Of a stretch of 64,000 nucleotides of DNA, positions 28,810-44,330 are shown piece by piece (positions within the stretch are counted from its first letter, which is position 1; each line of letters begins with the position of its first letter). Source of the DNA: Vespa crabro (taxonomy: Eukaryota; Arthropoda; Insecta; Hymenoptera; Vespidae); NCBI RefSeq assembly GCF_910589235.1, contig NC_060970.1:310001-374000 (forward strand). Direction: 5' to 3'. The notes below the pieces were generated by a model, which saw nothing but the letters and a program-made list of their open reading frames with translations, searched no databases and was not told the DNA's origin. The position numbers and the translations under genes are program-made.

Positions 28810-29765
28810 TATTTATAATAATAACACAAATAAAATAATAAAGGTAATAACGAAATTAATAATAATAATATTAACAATAATAACGGTAATTTCGATAATA
28901 ATATTTTTAACAATAATAACGATAATAATGACGATAATATCGATAGTAACAATAATTTTGGTTATAATGAAAACAATTATAAAAATAATAATGAAAATAT
29001 CCATAATATCGGTATTAATAATTACAATATCAACGATAGAAACAATAATAATATCAATAATAATAACGAAAATAGCGGTAAAAATAATAATATCATTGAA
29101 AACGCTAATGACGGTAATAAAGATAATAACGAAAATAATATCGATAATAACGATAATAATAATAACAATAATATTGATAATAACAATAATAGCGATAATA
29201 ATGATAATAATTACAATAATAATAACTATAATAACGATAATAATAAAAACAATATGATCGATAATAATGATAAATTGATAATATCGAAATTAATAATTAC
29301 AATAATAACAATAATAACGATAATAATATAATAACGAAAACAATAATAAGGATAATAACGGAAATAAAGGTAATAATAATAAATATAATAACGATAACAA
29401 TGATAATAACGATATTAACTATTATAACAATAACAATAATAAGGATAATACCGAAAATAAATATAATAATAATAAATATAATAAATATAACAATGATAAT
29501 AACTATTATATCGATAATAATAATAATAATAGTAAGAATAATAATAATAATAAAAGGAAAAAAGATAATAACGAAAATATTAATAACAATAGTATCTATA
29601 ATAAAGACAATAATAGTAATAATAAAAACAAAATTTAATATAATAACGATAAGAATGATTATGATAATAATAATAATAGCTATAATTACGACAATATCGA
29701 TAATAATAATATAAATAATAACGATAATAATAATATTAATAATAATAACAATAATAACGATAATG
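28810..29765 (+). repeat. Segmental duplication E, copy 1
   Basis: This is a stretch of about 0.95 kb that recurs at 47735-48806. Shared words include ATATCGATAGTAACAATAAT, ATCGGTATTAATAATTACAA, GAAAACGCTAATGACG and AATTTAATATAATAACGATA. The offset is about 18,953 bp near the right end. By eye similarity exceeds 90% in 29330-29700. Unlike copy 2 it lacks the long pure AAT tract on its left. Confidence 0.85.
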
Positions 29766-30010
29766 ACTATAATAACGATACTAACGATAATAATGATGAT
29801 AATATCGATAGTAACGATACCAAAGATAATAACGATAATAATATTAATGATAATAACGATAGCAGTAATAATAATACTAACAATTGTATCGATGATATCG
29901 ATAATAATAATAATAATAATAATAACGATAATAACGATAATAACCATACTAATAATAATGATAATAACTATAATATCGATAATATCAATAACAACGTTAA
30001 CGATAATGTC

Positions 30011-30088
<78 letters not shown>

Positions 30089-33000
30089 GATAACAACGAT
30101 AATAACGATAATAATAATTATAATAATAATAAAAATAATAATAATAAAAATAATTGCGATTATAATTATAATAACGATAATAAAAAGAATATTAATAAAA
30201 ATAATAATGATAATGACAATGATAACGATAATAATAATAAGAATAATAAAGATAACTACACTATTACAGATAATATAGATAATAATAATTATAATAGAAA
30301 CAATAATAACGACAAAAACGATAATAACTATAAACTAATATCGATAATAACGATAATAGTAATAATAATAATATCGATAGTATCAATAATAACGAAAATA
30401 ACTATATTAATAATAATAATAATAATAATATTAATAATAATAATAATCATAATTATAATAACGAAAAGAACTGTAGTAATGATAATAACGTTAATAACGT
30501 TAAAGACGATAAAATATATAAAAATAATAACGTTAATAACGATAATAACGACAATAGTAATAATAATAATAACAACGATTATAACGATAATAACGATATA
30601 AACAGTAGGAATAATAACAATAAAAACAATAATAACAATAACAACGATAATAACGATACTAATAATAATAATAATAATATTGCTTATAACGCTATAAACG
30701 ATAATTACGATAATAATAATAAAATCAATAAAGATAACAACGATAATAATTATTATAATAATAAGTATAATAACGAAAATAATAATAGAAACGATAATAA
30801 TACTAATAATTATAACCATAATAACGATAACAACGACAATAATAAAAAAAATAAAATTGATATTTACGACAATATTTATAATAACTATAATAATAATAAC
30901 AAAAATAACTATTAAAACGGATATAACAATAATAATAATAACAATAATGACGATAATAACGATAATAACGATAATAATAATAATATTAATAACGATAATA
31001 ACGGTAATAACTATAATAATAATTATAACATTACTAATGATAATAACAATAAAAACGATATCAAAACGAAAATAAAATATTTATAATAATAACGAAAATA
31101 GAGATAATCACAATGAAAACGATAATAATAATAACAATCATAATGATAATAATGATAATAACGATAATAACGATAACAATAATAATTATAAAAACAATAG
31201 AAAAGATAATAAAGACTGTAACGATAATAATATTAACGGTATTAACGACAATATTCATAATAATAATAACAATAATAATGATAATAAGGATAATTACGAT
31301 AATTATAATATCGATAATGACGGTAATGATAATAATAATAATGAGGATAAAAACGATAATTACGATAATAGCGATAATAATGATAACGATAATGACGATA
31401 ATTACGATAATGACGATAATAATAATAATAATAATATCTACAATAACGATAATAGCGATAATAACGAAAAAATAATAATAATAATATCAATAATAACGAT
31501 AATAACGGCAATAATACTAATAATAATAATAAAAATAATACTAACGTTAATGACGATAATAAAGATAATAGTAGTAGTAGTAATATCTATATTAACAATA
31601 ATAACGATAATAACGACCATAATAATATCGATAACAAAGACAAAATCGAAAACAATGATAAAAATATTAACGATAATATCAATAATAACAATAATAATAT
31701 TAACGTTAATGTCGATAGTAATAATTAATATAATATTTATAATAACGAGAATAACGATAATAACGATAATATCGGCGACAATAATAGTAATAAAAAAAAT
31801 AAAATCAATAATAAGGATAATAACGATAATAAAAATAATAACGATAATAATAAATACGTTAATATTGATAATATTAATAACAGTAATAACGATAACAACG
31901 ATAATAACAATAACAATAATAACATTAATATCGTTAATAACAATAATAATGATGTTAACAATAATAATTATAAAAGTGATAGCAAAAAACGATATTTACA
32001 ATAATAATACAATTAATAATGGTAGATATAATAACGATATTAACGATAATAATGATAATAACGATAATAACGATAGTAACGATAATACTAATAATAATAA
32101 TTATGATAATAAACATAATAATAATACTAATAATAACGATAATAACGATAATAACAATAATAACGCTATTAACGATAATAACAATTATAAAAAAGAAAAT
32201 AGAAGTAACAATAATAACAATAATCACGATAATAGCCATAATAATAATTCGATAATAACGATAATAGCCATTATAATAATTCGATAATAACGAGAATAAT
32301 AATAATAATAATAACGATTATAACGACGATAACGATAATAGCTATAATAAAAATAACGATAATAATTATAATAATAATATTCATCGTTACAATAATAACG
32401 ATAGTGATGATAATAATAGTAATAATAATAACGATTATAACGATAATAACTATAATAACAATAATAATAATGAAATTAATAACGATAATTGCTTTAATAA
32501 CGAAAATAATTATTTTAATAATAACGATAAAAAAGATAAAAGCAATAATAATAATTACGGTAATAACGTTAATAACAACAATAGTAATATTAATAATATC
32601 GATAATAATGATTATAACGATAATAAAAATAATAAGAATAAAGTCAATAACGATCCTAACGACAATATCGATGATAATAATAACAAATATAACGAAAATA
32701 ACGATATTAGTGACAAAAATAGAAGTAACAATAACAATAGTAACAATAATAACGATAATGATGTTAGCGATAATAATAATAACGACAATGATTATAATAA
32801 TAATAACGATAAAAGCAATAATAATAATAGTAATAGTAATAATAATAGCAATAATAACGATAATAAAGATAATTATAATAACAATAAAAACGACAATAAC
32901 GATAATGGCGAATAACAATAATAATAATAATATCTATAATATCTATAATAACGTTATTAGTAACAACAATAATAAAGATACTAACGTTAATAACGACATT

Positions 33001-33399
33001 AACGATAGTAATAATGACAATAATAACAATAACAAAGATGATAACGATAATAATAATAATAATAATATTATTGATAATAAGGTTAATTACGAAAATAACG
33101 GTAATAAAAATATTAACAATAATAACGACAATAATAATAATAATAATAACGATACTAACGATAATAAAGATAATAATGGTATTAACGATAATAATGGTAT
33201 TAACGGTAATAACGATAGAAATAATTACAATAATAACGTTAATGACGATAATAATGAGAAAAACGACAATTATAAGAACAATAATTATTATAATAACGAT
33301 AATAACAATAATAATAATAAGAATTACAACGATAATAAAGAAATAAAGATAAGAATAATAACAATTATAACTATAATAACAATAATAACTATAATAAGG

Positions 33400-33441
<42 letters not shown>

Positions 33442-33963
33442 TTAAGGATAATAGCGAAAATTACGATAATAATAAAAGTATTAATAATGATGATAAGGAT
33501 AATAACGATAACATCGATAATTGTAATATCAAAAATATCGATAATAACTATAATAACGATAGGAATAAAATAATAGTAACGATAATAACGATAACAAATA
33601 TTATAATGATAGTAATAATAACAATTATAACGATAATAACTGTAATGACGATAACAATAATAACGACAATTACGATATTATCGATAATAATATTAACAAT
33701 ATTAACGTTCATAACGATAATAACGATAATAATAAATATAATAATAATGATAATAAAGATATCAATGATAATAATAATAATAACGATAATGATAATAACG
33801 ATATTACCGATAATTTCGATAATAATAATAATAATTTTAACGATAATATCGATAATACCATTAACAATATTAATGTTATTATCGATAATAATTTTAATAA
33901 TAATAAAATAACAAAGATATTAACGGTAATAACGATAAAAAAAATAACAATAATAACGATAAT

Positions 33964-34155
33964 AAAGATAATAATGATAATAACGATAATAATATTTATG
34001 ACAATAATTATAATACTGATAATAAAGTTAATAACGATAATATAGATAATAACGATAATAAAGATAATAATGATAATAACGATAATAATATTTATGACAA
34101 TAATTATAATACTGATAATAAAGATAATAACGATAATATAGATAATAACGATAGC
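33964..34155 (+). repeat. 96-bp tandem duplication
   Basis: The sequence from 33964 repeats at 34060, a 96-bp step (32 trinucleotides). Both units contain ATATTTATGACAATAATTAT and ACTGATAATAAAG. They are nearly identical, so the event is recent relative to the surrounding array. Confidence 0.85.
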
Positions 34156-35866
34156 AATAATAACAATAATAACGATTATAACGATAATAACGATAATAAT
34201 AGAGACAATAATAATAATATTAAAAATATAACAAAAAAATAACGATTTATCTATAATAACGATATTAATAATAAAGATATTATCGATTATAATAGTAATA
34301 ATAATAGCAATAATGACCTTAATAAAGATAATAAGGATAATAATGATACGATAATAACGATAATAGTAATAATAATATCGATAGAAAATATTACAATAAT
34401 GACGATAATAACGATTATGCTAATTACGATAATGAGGATGATAATAATAACTATAAAAGGGCTAATAACGATAATAATTATAATAATAATAGCAATAATA
34501 ACGATAACAACTATAATAACATTATTGATAATAATAATGATAAGGAAACTAAGATTAATAACGGTGTAAACGATAAAAATGATAATAATAGAGGTAATAA
34601 TTACAATATTAACAATAATAAAGATAATAATAATAATAGTAGTAATAATAACAATAATAACAGTATTAACAATAATAACGATAATAACAATATTATCCAT
34701 AATAATAATAATATTAACGATTATAACGGTAATAACGATAATGACATTAATAATAATAAAGTTAATAACGATAATAACATTTATAACGTAAATAATAATA
34801 ACAATAATACCGATAATAAGGATAGTAATAATAATATTAGTAATAAAAATAATATCGAAAACAACGGTAATAACGATTACGAAGATAATAATAATAATAA
34901 TAAGATAATAGCGATAAAAATGATAATAACGATGACTACGATTAAAATAATAACAATAATACCGATACTAACGTTAATAATGACAATAATTATATTAATA
35001 ATAATAATAATAATAATAAAAACGATAATAACGATAATAACGATATTAATAAAAATAATGATAAATATAACAATAATAACGATAGTGATGAAAATAAAAA
35101 TTTTAATAATAACGATAATTTCTATAATAGTGATAATAATAATAATAATATTATTATTAACAAAAATAACGATAACAACGACAATAGTGATAAAAATATT
35201 AATAATAAAATAGAAAATAAGGTTAATAACGATGACAACGATAATTATAATAACAATATTAACGATAATAACGATAATAACGATTATAAGGATTATAACA
35301 ATATCGATAATGAGAATAATAGCGATAATAATGATAGTAACTATAATAAAGATTACAACAATAATAACGATAATAATAATAACGATAATACCGATAATAA
35401 AGATAGTTACAATAATAATAATACCAATAATAAAGATGATAACAATAATAACGATTGTAATGATTATAACGATAATAATGTTAATAATTTTAACATTAAT
35501 AACGTTAAGAACGATAATTATTTTAATAGTAGTAATAATAACAATATTAACAATGTTTGCAATAATAATGATAGTAAGGATAATAATAGTGGTAACAAAT
35601 AAAGTAATAACAGTAATAACAATAATAACAATAATAAGGATAATAAAAATAACGATAATAACGATAGTAGTAATAATAATATCGATAGTAGCAATAATGA
35701 CGATAATAACGAAAATAACGATAATAAAGACAATAATAATTTTAAAAATATTGATAAAAACGATAATAACAATAATAATAATTATAGTAATAATAATGAA
35801 AACGATAATAATAATAATTAAGATATTAATACTGATAATAATAGTAATAATAAAGATACTAACGGA

Positions 35867-35898
<32 letters not shown>

Positions 35899-38800
35899 GA
35901 ACAATAATAAAGGTAATAATGACAATAATAATACGAATAACAATAATAATAATAATATCAATAATAACGATAAGAACGCTAATAATAATAGTCATAATAT
36001 CTATAATGACACTAATAACGGTAGCAACAATAATAATATTTACGAAAATATCGATGATATTGATAATGATAATAACAATAATAAAAATAATAACAATAAT
36101 AATGATAACAATAACAATAATATTAATAAAAATAATAACGATAATGACGATAATAACGATAATAACGATAATAACGATAATAACGATAATTGCGATAATA
36201 ACGATTATAATAAAATTTAACGATAAAAACGATAATATTAGTAATAATAATGACGATAATAACGATACTTACGATAAAAATAATAATAATAATAAATATA
36301 ACAACGATATTAACGATAATAACTATTATGGTAATAACGATAATTACGATAATAACGATGTTAACGTTAATAATACTAAGGATAACGATAAGGTCGACAA
36401 TAATAACTACACAATTAACGTTAATTTAGATAATAGTAATAATAATAAGGATAATAACTATATCAACGATAATAACTATAATAACGATATAAACGACAAT
36501 AAAACTAATATTAATAATGAGGGGAAATAAAGATAATAACGATAATAACGATAATAATAGTAGTAATAATAACAATTATAACACTAATAACGTTGAAAGC
36601 GATAATAACGATAATAATAGTTTAATAATATCAATAAAAATAATAATAACGATAATAGGGTTATTAACGATAATATCTATAATTATAATAACCATATTAA
36701 TAATAATAACGATATTATCAATCATAACAATAACGACAATAACGATAATATCGATAATAATAATAATAATAATAACATTAACAACGATAATAACGATAAT
36801 AAGTATAATAATTATAATGAAAATAACGATAATAACCATATTAACGTTAATAATATAATAAGAATTGTAATAATAATAACGTTAATTACGATAATAACGA
36901 TAATAATAATAGTAATTATAACGCTAATAGCAATAATAACGATAATAATGATAATAATAAATACGATAATCTCGATCAATTCGATAATAATAATAACAAT
37001 ATATAATAATACTAATAATACAATAAGTAATAATACTAATAGTAATGATATTAATAATAACTATAATAACATTAATTACGATAATAACGACAATAGTAAT
37101 TATAATAATACCCATAATAATAATAAAAATAATAACGATAATGAAGATTTTTACGATAATAATAATATCGGTAATAACGATAATAACGATAATAATAAGA
37201 ATATTAATAACAAAGGATATAACGATATTCACGAAAATAACGATTATAATGATAATAACGATAATAATAATAAAACTAATATCGATAATTACGTTAATAA
37301 GTGTAATAATAATAGCATTAATAACGATAATAACGATAATAATAATAATAATATTAATAACAATATTAATGATAATAACGATAATAACGATAATACTAAT
37401 AACGATGACAACGATAGAAACAATAATATTAATATTAATAATAACGAAAATAAGGATAATATCAATAACAACGATACTATTAATAATAATTATCAAGATA
37501 ATAACATAATTAACGATCATAACGATAAATTGATAACAACATTGCTAATAATAATACTAAAAGCAATAATAATGTTAAGAACACTAATAATGAGAGGAAT
37601 ATGAGCGATAATAACAATAATAAGGATAATAATAATTACAATAATAACGATACCAACGACAATAACGATAAAAATAATAATAATAATAACGAAAATAACG
37701 ATAATAACGATGTCAACGATAATAATAATAATAATAATAAGAATAATAACGATGTCAACAATAATAATAATACCAATAATAAAGACAATAACGATAATAA
37801 CGATTATACGGATTATAACTATAGGATAATATCGATAATAGTAATAATAATAAGAACGATAATGAAGATAAAACGATAGAAATGATAATAAATATAATAA
37901 CGATAATTGCAATAATAACAGTAATAATAATAGCAATATTATCGTTAATCATGATAATAAAGATAATAACTATAATAACGATAATAACAATGAAAATAGT
38001 AGTAATAATAGAGATATTAAAGATAGTAACGATAATAGCGATAATAATAATAACAATTATTACGATAAAAACGATATAAACAATAATAACAATAATAATA
38101 AAGATAATAACGATAATAATAATAATAATAATAACAATAATAACGGTAATAACGATATTATCAATCATAACAATAACGACAATAACGATAATAATAATAA
38201 TAATAAGAATTGTAATAATAATAACGTTAATAACGATAATAACGATAATAATAATAGTAATTATAACGCTAATAGCAATAATAACGATAATAACGATAAA
38301 AATAGCACTAATAATAACGATAATAACGATAATAATAATAATCGTATTAAAGATAATAAAGATAATAACGATACAACCGATAATAGCGAAAATAATAATG
38401 ACAACAAAAACAATATTAACGATAATAAGTATAATAACAATTATTATAATGACAGTAAAAACGATAACAACAGTAATAATGATAATAACGATAATAACGA
38501 TATTAACAATGATAATAATAGTAATAATAAAGATAATAACGATGTAAAAGTTTCTAACGATAATAATAATTACAATAATAACGAAAATAACGATTATGAT
38601 GATAAGAACGATAATAATACTAATAATAATAAAAATAATACCGACAATAACGATAATAAGAATAATAATAGGAGTAATAATAACAATTTTAAGAATAATA
38701 AATATAAAAACGATAATAACAATATTAATAGTAGTAATAAAAAAGTAATAATTATAATAACGATAATAACGTTTATAACGATAATAATAATGATAGTAAT

Positions 38801-39716
38801 AATAACCATAATAAAGATAATAACGACACAATAATAATAATAATAATAATAATAGTAACCATATTAACGGTAATATCGATAAAAATAATAGAAAAATAAA
38901 ATAATATCAATAATAACGATAAAAAGTATAAAAACGATAATATCGATAATATAAAATACGATAATAACGATATTATCGATAATAATAATAACAATATTAA
39001 CAATAATATCGATAATAATAACAACAATATTGACGATAATATCGATAATAATAATAACAATAATATCAGTAATACCGGTAGTAACGATAATATCGCTAAT
39101 AATAATAATGATAATAATGATAATAGCGATATAAACAATAACAATATTAACGATAATATTGACAATATTAAAGATAAGAATGATAATAATTTTAAAACAA
39201 TAAGAATTATCATAATTATAGTAGTAATAACGATAATAACGATAAAATAGATAATAATAATATAATTTTTAACGTTAATAACGATAAAAACGATAATAAC
39301 GGTAATAATAATAAAATTGGTAACTCTAATATCGATAATAAAGGTATTATATTATTAATAAGGACGATAATAATGATTATAATGGAAATAATAATAATTA
39401 CAATATCGATAATAACGATAATAACGGTAAAAACGATAATAATAATAGTAATAATACTAGTAATAATTATAATGATAATTTACGATAATAACGATAATAA
39501 TAATAGATATAATAACATTATGACAATAATAACGATAAAAACAATAATTACGATATCCATAATTACGATAATAAAGACAATAATAATAACAATAATAAAA
39601 TTGATAATAACTATAATAACGATAATAAACATGACGACGACAATGAAGATAATAATAATTACGATAATGACGATAATATCGATAATAATATCTATAATAT
39701 CTATAATAAATTTATT

Positions 39717-40066
39717 AACGATATGGTATTAACGACAAAGACGACAATAGTAATAATAGTAATAACGATAATAACGATAATAATGATAATAACGGCAATA
39801 AAAATAATTAAATAAAGATAATAACGATATTTTCGCAATTAATGATGAAAGTTATAAGAATAATTATAATCAGAACAATAACATGGATAATAACGATATT
39901 AAACCTAATAACAGTAACGATTATGCGACCTAAATAATAACAATAATAATAACGATAATAACGATAACAACAATAATAACGATAATAACTATATTAGCGA
40001 TATCAATAATAACGAAAATAACGTTAATTTCGATATTATTAATAGCAATATAAAAGATAATAACGA
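39717..40066 (+). repeat. Higher-order block B, copy 3
   Basis: GATATGGTATTAACGACAAA opens this copy and GTTAATTTCGATATTATTAA ends it. A partial next copy starts at about 40116 (GATATGGTATTAACGATTGA), a local step of about 400 bp, similar to the pair at 27487 and 27911. Confidence 0.66.
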
Positions 40067-40724
40067 TAACAATAATAATATCATCGACATTAATAACTAT
40101 AGTAAAGGTAATATAGATATGGTATTAACGATTGAAACGACAATAGTAGTAATAGTAATAACGATAATAACGATAATGACAACAACAATAATAATAATAA
40201 TAAAGATAGTAAAGAAATTATCGAAAATAACGTTAATAACGATCATAATAATAACAATAATAATGATAATAACGATAATAGCTATTATAACGATAATAAA
40301 AAAAGTAATAATAATATTAATAATAGTAATATTAACGATTACAACAGAAATAATGATAATAATAGTAGTAATAATAACAAATATAACAATAATAACGCTA
40401 TTAAAGAAAATAACGTTAATATCGACAATAATAATAACAATAGTAATAACGATAATAATTATAATAACGTTAATAATAATAACAATATTAACGGCAATAT
40501 TAATAATAATAATAAAAAAGATAATAGCAATAAAAATAATTGCAATAACATTATTAACCATTATAACGAAAATAACGATAATAACGATAACAATAATAAC
40601 GATTATTACGATAATAACGATAATAATAAAACGATAGTTTCGTTAATAGTAATAATCATAATACCGTAAAAACCATAATAAATTTAATAATAATAAAAAT
40701 AATAACGATAATAACGATAATATC

Positions 40725-40830
40725 AGTTATATTATAACAATAATATCGATAATTACGTTATTAGAAATAATAAAAATAACAATAATAACGATAATACTAA
40801 TAACCATAATAAAGATAATAATAATAATAA
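40725..40830 (+). repeat. Higher-order block D, copy 2
   Basis: ATCGATAATTACGTTATTAG followed by ACGATAATACTAATAACC matches block D at 26095. Relative to copy 1 there is one G-to-A change at the CpG of TGCGTT/TACGTT flanking sequence and a 24-bp length difference. Confidence 0.6.
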
Positions 40831-41109
40831 TAATAATAACACTAATAACGATATTAACGATAATAACGTTAAGAACAAAATTAACGATAATAACAAGATT
40901 TATAAAAATAATAATATCTATAATAATGATAAGAACCATTAGACCTATTATATTAATACTAATAATAACAATAATAACGTAAATAACTACAAAGAAAATT
41001 ATTTAAATAAGATATTAACGATAATAAATAGAAAAACACTAATTACGATAATAACGACATTAATAATAAAAATAAAAACGATAATAACGCTAATAACAAT
41101 AACAATAAA

Positions 41110-41146
<37 letters not shown>

Positions 41147-43459
41147 TCGATAATAACAATAATAACGAAAAATATAATATTAATAACAACAATAATATCA
41201 ATAATAACGATAATAATGATAATAATAAATACGATAAAGTCGATAATATCGATAATAATATTAACAATATTAATTATAATATCGATAATAATATTAACAA
41301 TATTATTGATAATATCGATAATAAAAATAACATTATTAACGATAATATCTATAAGCATAATAATAATAATAATAATAATAGTAATAACGATAATAACGAT
41401 AATAATAGTAGTAATGCTAACATTAATAACAATAATAGCGGTAATAAGGTAATTAACGGTAATAACGATAATTATAATATTAACAATAATAACGATATTC
41501 TCGATGATGACAATAACAATAATAACGATAATATCGATAATAATAATTATATTATTAATGTTAACATCGAAAATAATAATAATTATTATAACATGAAAAA
41601 CGATAATATCGATAATAACTATAATAATAATAAAGAAAATAAGGATAATAATGATATTAACGATAATAATAATAGTAATAGTATCGATAATTACGATAAT
41701 AACGATAACAATAAATACGATAATATCGATAATATCGATAATTTCGATAATAATAATAATATTAACGATTATATCGATAAAAATAATAACAATAATAACA
41801 ATAATAACGATAATAAAAATAATAACGATAATAACGATAATAATGATAATAACGATTATAATAACAACTATAATACCGATAATAGTAGTAATAATAAATA
41901 ACGATAATGACTATATTTAGGATAATAATAAAAACAATAATAGAGAAAAGAACGATATTATCTATAATAACAATATTAATAATAACGATCATAACTAAAA
42001 TAACGATGTAACGATAATAATAACAATAATATTAACAATAATATTGATAATAATAATAATGATAATAGCAACAATAACGATAATAAAGATAATAACGATA
42101 ATAATGATAACGATAATAACGATAATAGTAATAAACATAATATCAAAAATAACAATAATTACGATAATGACTATAATAACGATAATAATAATAACGATAA
42201 TGGCGATGATAATAATATCTATAATAACGTTAATAACGATAATAGCAATAATAATAAAAACAGTAATAACGATAATAACTATATTAAAAATATCAATAAT
42301 CTACGAGAACGTAGATAAAAACAACAACAATAATAGGAAAAATAACGAAAATAATGATAATAACGATAATAGCGTCAATAATAAAAATAATAACGATAAT
42401 AACGATAATAACAATAATAATAATAACGATAATATCGATAATAACATTAATAATACTAGTAGTAATAACTATATTTACGGTAATAGCTATATTTAAGAAA
42501 TCAGTAGTAACGATAGTATCGTTAATAATCATAAATAAAACGATTATAAAGGAAATGACGAGAATAACGATAGTAATAATAAAATTAATCATGATAATTA
42601 CGTTAATAACGAAAATAATAACAGCATTAATATCAATAATAACGATAATATTAATAATAATAATAATTACAATATTAAGGATAATAACGATAATAACGAT
42701 AATACTAATAAAGATGACAACAATAAAAACAATAATATTAATTATAATAATAACGAAAATAAGGATAATAGCGATAACAACGATAATATTAATAATAAAT
42801 ATCAAGATAATAACCATATTAACTTTAATAACGATACCAAAGACAATAACGATAAAAATAATAATAACAATATCGAAAATGAGGATAATAACGAAGTCAA
42901 CGATAATAATAATAACAAAAAAAAGGATAATAAAAATAATAAAGATAAAGTAAATAAGGATAATAACGATGATAATGTTAACAATAATAACAATAATAAA
43001 GTAATAATGATAATAACGATTATACGGATTATAACAATAACGATAATAGAAATAATAATGAGAACGGAAATGAAGATAAAACGATAAAAATGATAATAAC
43101 TATAATAACAATAATAACAAAACTAACTGTAATAATAATAACAATATTAACGTTAATGATGATAAAAAAAATAATAACTATAATAACAAATATAATAACG
43201 ATAATAATAATAACGATAATAACCATAGATACAATAATAACGATAATAATAATAATAACATTAACGTAAATAGAGATAATTACTGTTCAAAGAAAATAAT
43301 AATTACAATAATAACGACAAAAACGATATAAACGATAACAACAATAATAATAATGATAATAACTATACTAATAGTAATAACAATAACAATAATAACGATT
43401 ATAACAATAATTATCAAAAGAATAATAACGATAATGATGATAATAACGTTAATAATAAT

Positions 43460-44330
43460 AGCAATAATAACGATTTTAACGTTAATAACGGAAGTAATAA
43501 TGACATTAATAACGATAATAACATTAGAAACAATAATAATAATAATGACGTTAATAATAATAATCATACAAGAGATATTAACGATAATAAAAACAATAAT
43601 AATTATAACAATAATAATAATAATGATAGTAACCATAATAACGATAATAACGATAATAACCATAATAGAGATAATAGCGATAATAACGATAATAACGATA
43701 ATAGAGATAATAATTCTAAGAATAATATATATAACATTGATTCTAACGTTAATAACGATAATACTAATAACAATAATAACGACAATAACGTTTATAATGT
43801 TAAGAACGATAATAATGTTAATAATAATAACAATAATAACGATTATTACGATATAAGGATAATGATAAAAGTAGCAATAACAATATTAAAAATAATAAGT
43901 ATAATAACGATAATAACTACAATCATAGAAGTAATAATGAAAGTAATAACAATAATAGCCATAAAAACGATTTTAACGATAATAATTATAACGATAATAA
44001 CGATAATATCTATAATATAATAACATTATTTAGGATAATATCGATATTAATAATTGTAATATTAACAATAATAACGATCATAACGATAATAGCGATTAAA
44101 TAAAAACAATAATAACGATAATAATAATAATAATATTAATGTTAGTAACAATAATAATGATAACGATGTTTATAATTGTAATAATAATAACGATTATAAC
44201 GATAATAACGAAAATAATGATAATAATGATAATAATTATATTAATAAAAGGAACAATAATAACGATATTGACGAAAATATTAGTAACAATTGTAACCTTA
44301 ACAACGACAATAAGCATAATAATAATAATG
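43460..44330 (+). repeat. Higher-order block A, copy 4
   Basis: This is the most complete match to copies 1-3: ACGATTTTAACGTTAATAAC near 43471, GACGTTAATAATAATAATCA near 43547, TTCTAAGAATAATATATA near 43713, AACATTGATTCTAACG near 43733, and the segment 43870-43985 shared with copy 3. It is separated from copy 1 by about 32 kb. Confidence 0.7.

Noticed and set aside
10961..33573. Many frames of 100-450 codons rich in Ile, Asn, Thr and Val
   Set aside because: The array keeps 3-bp phase and its words rarely create stops in some frames. The frames switch composition when an indel shifts phase, which shows they are artefacts.
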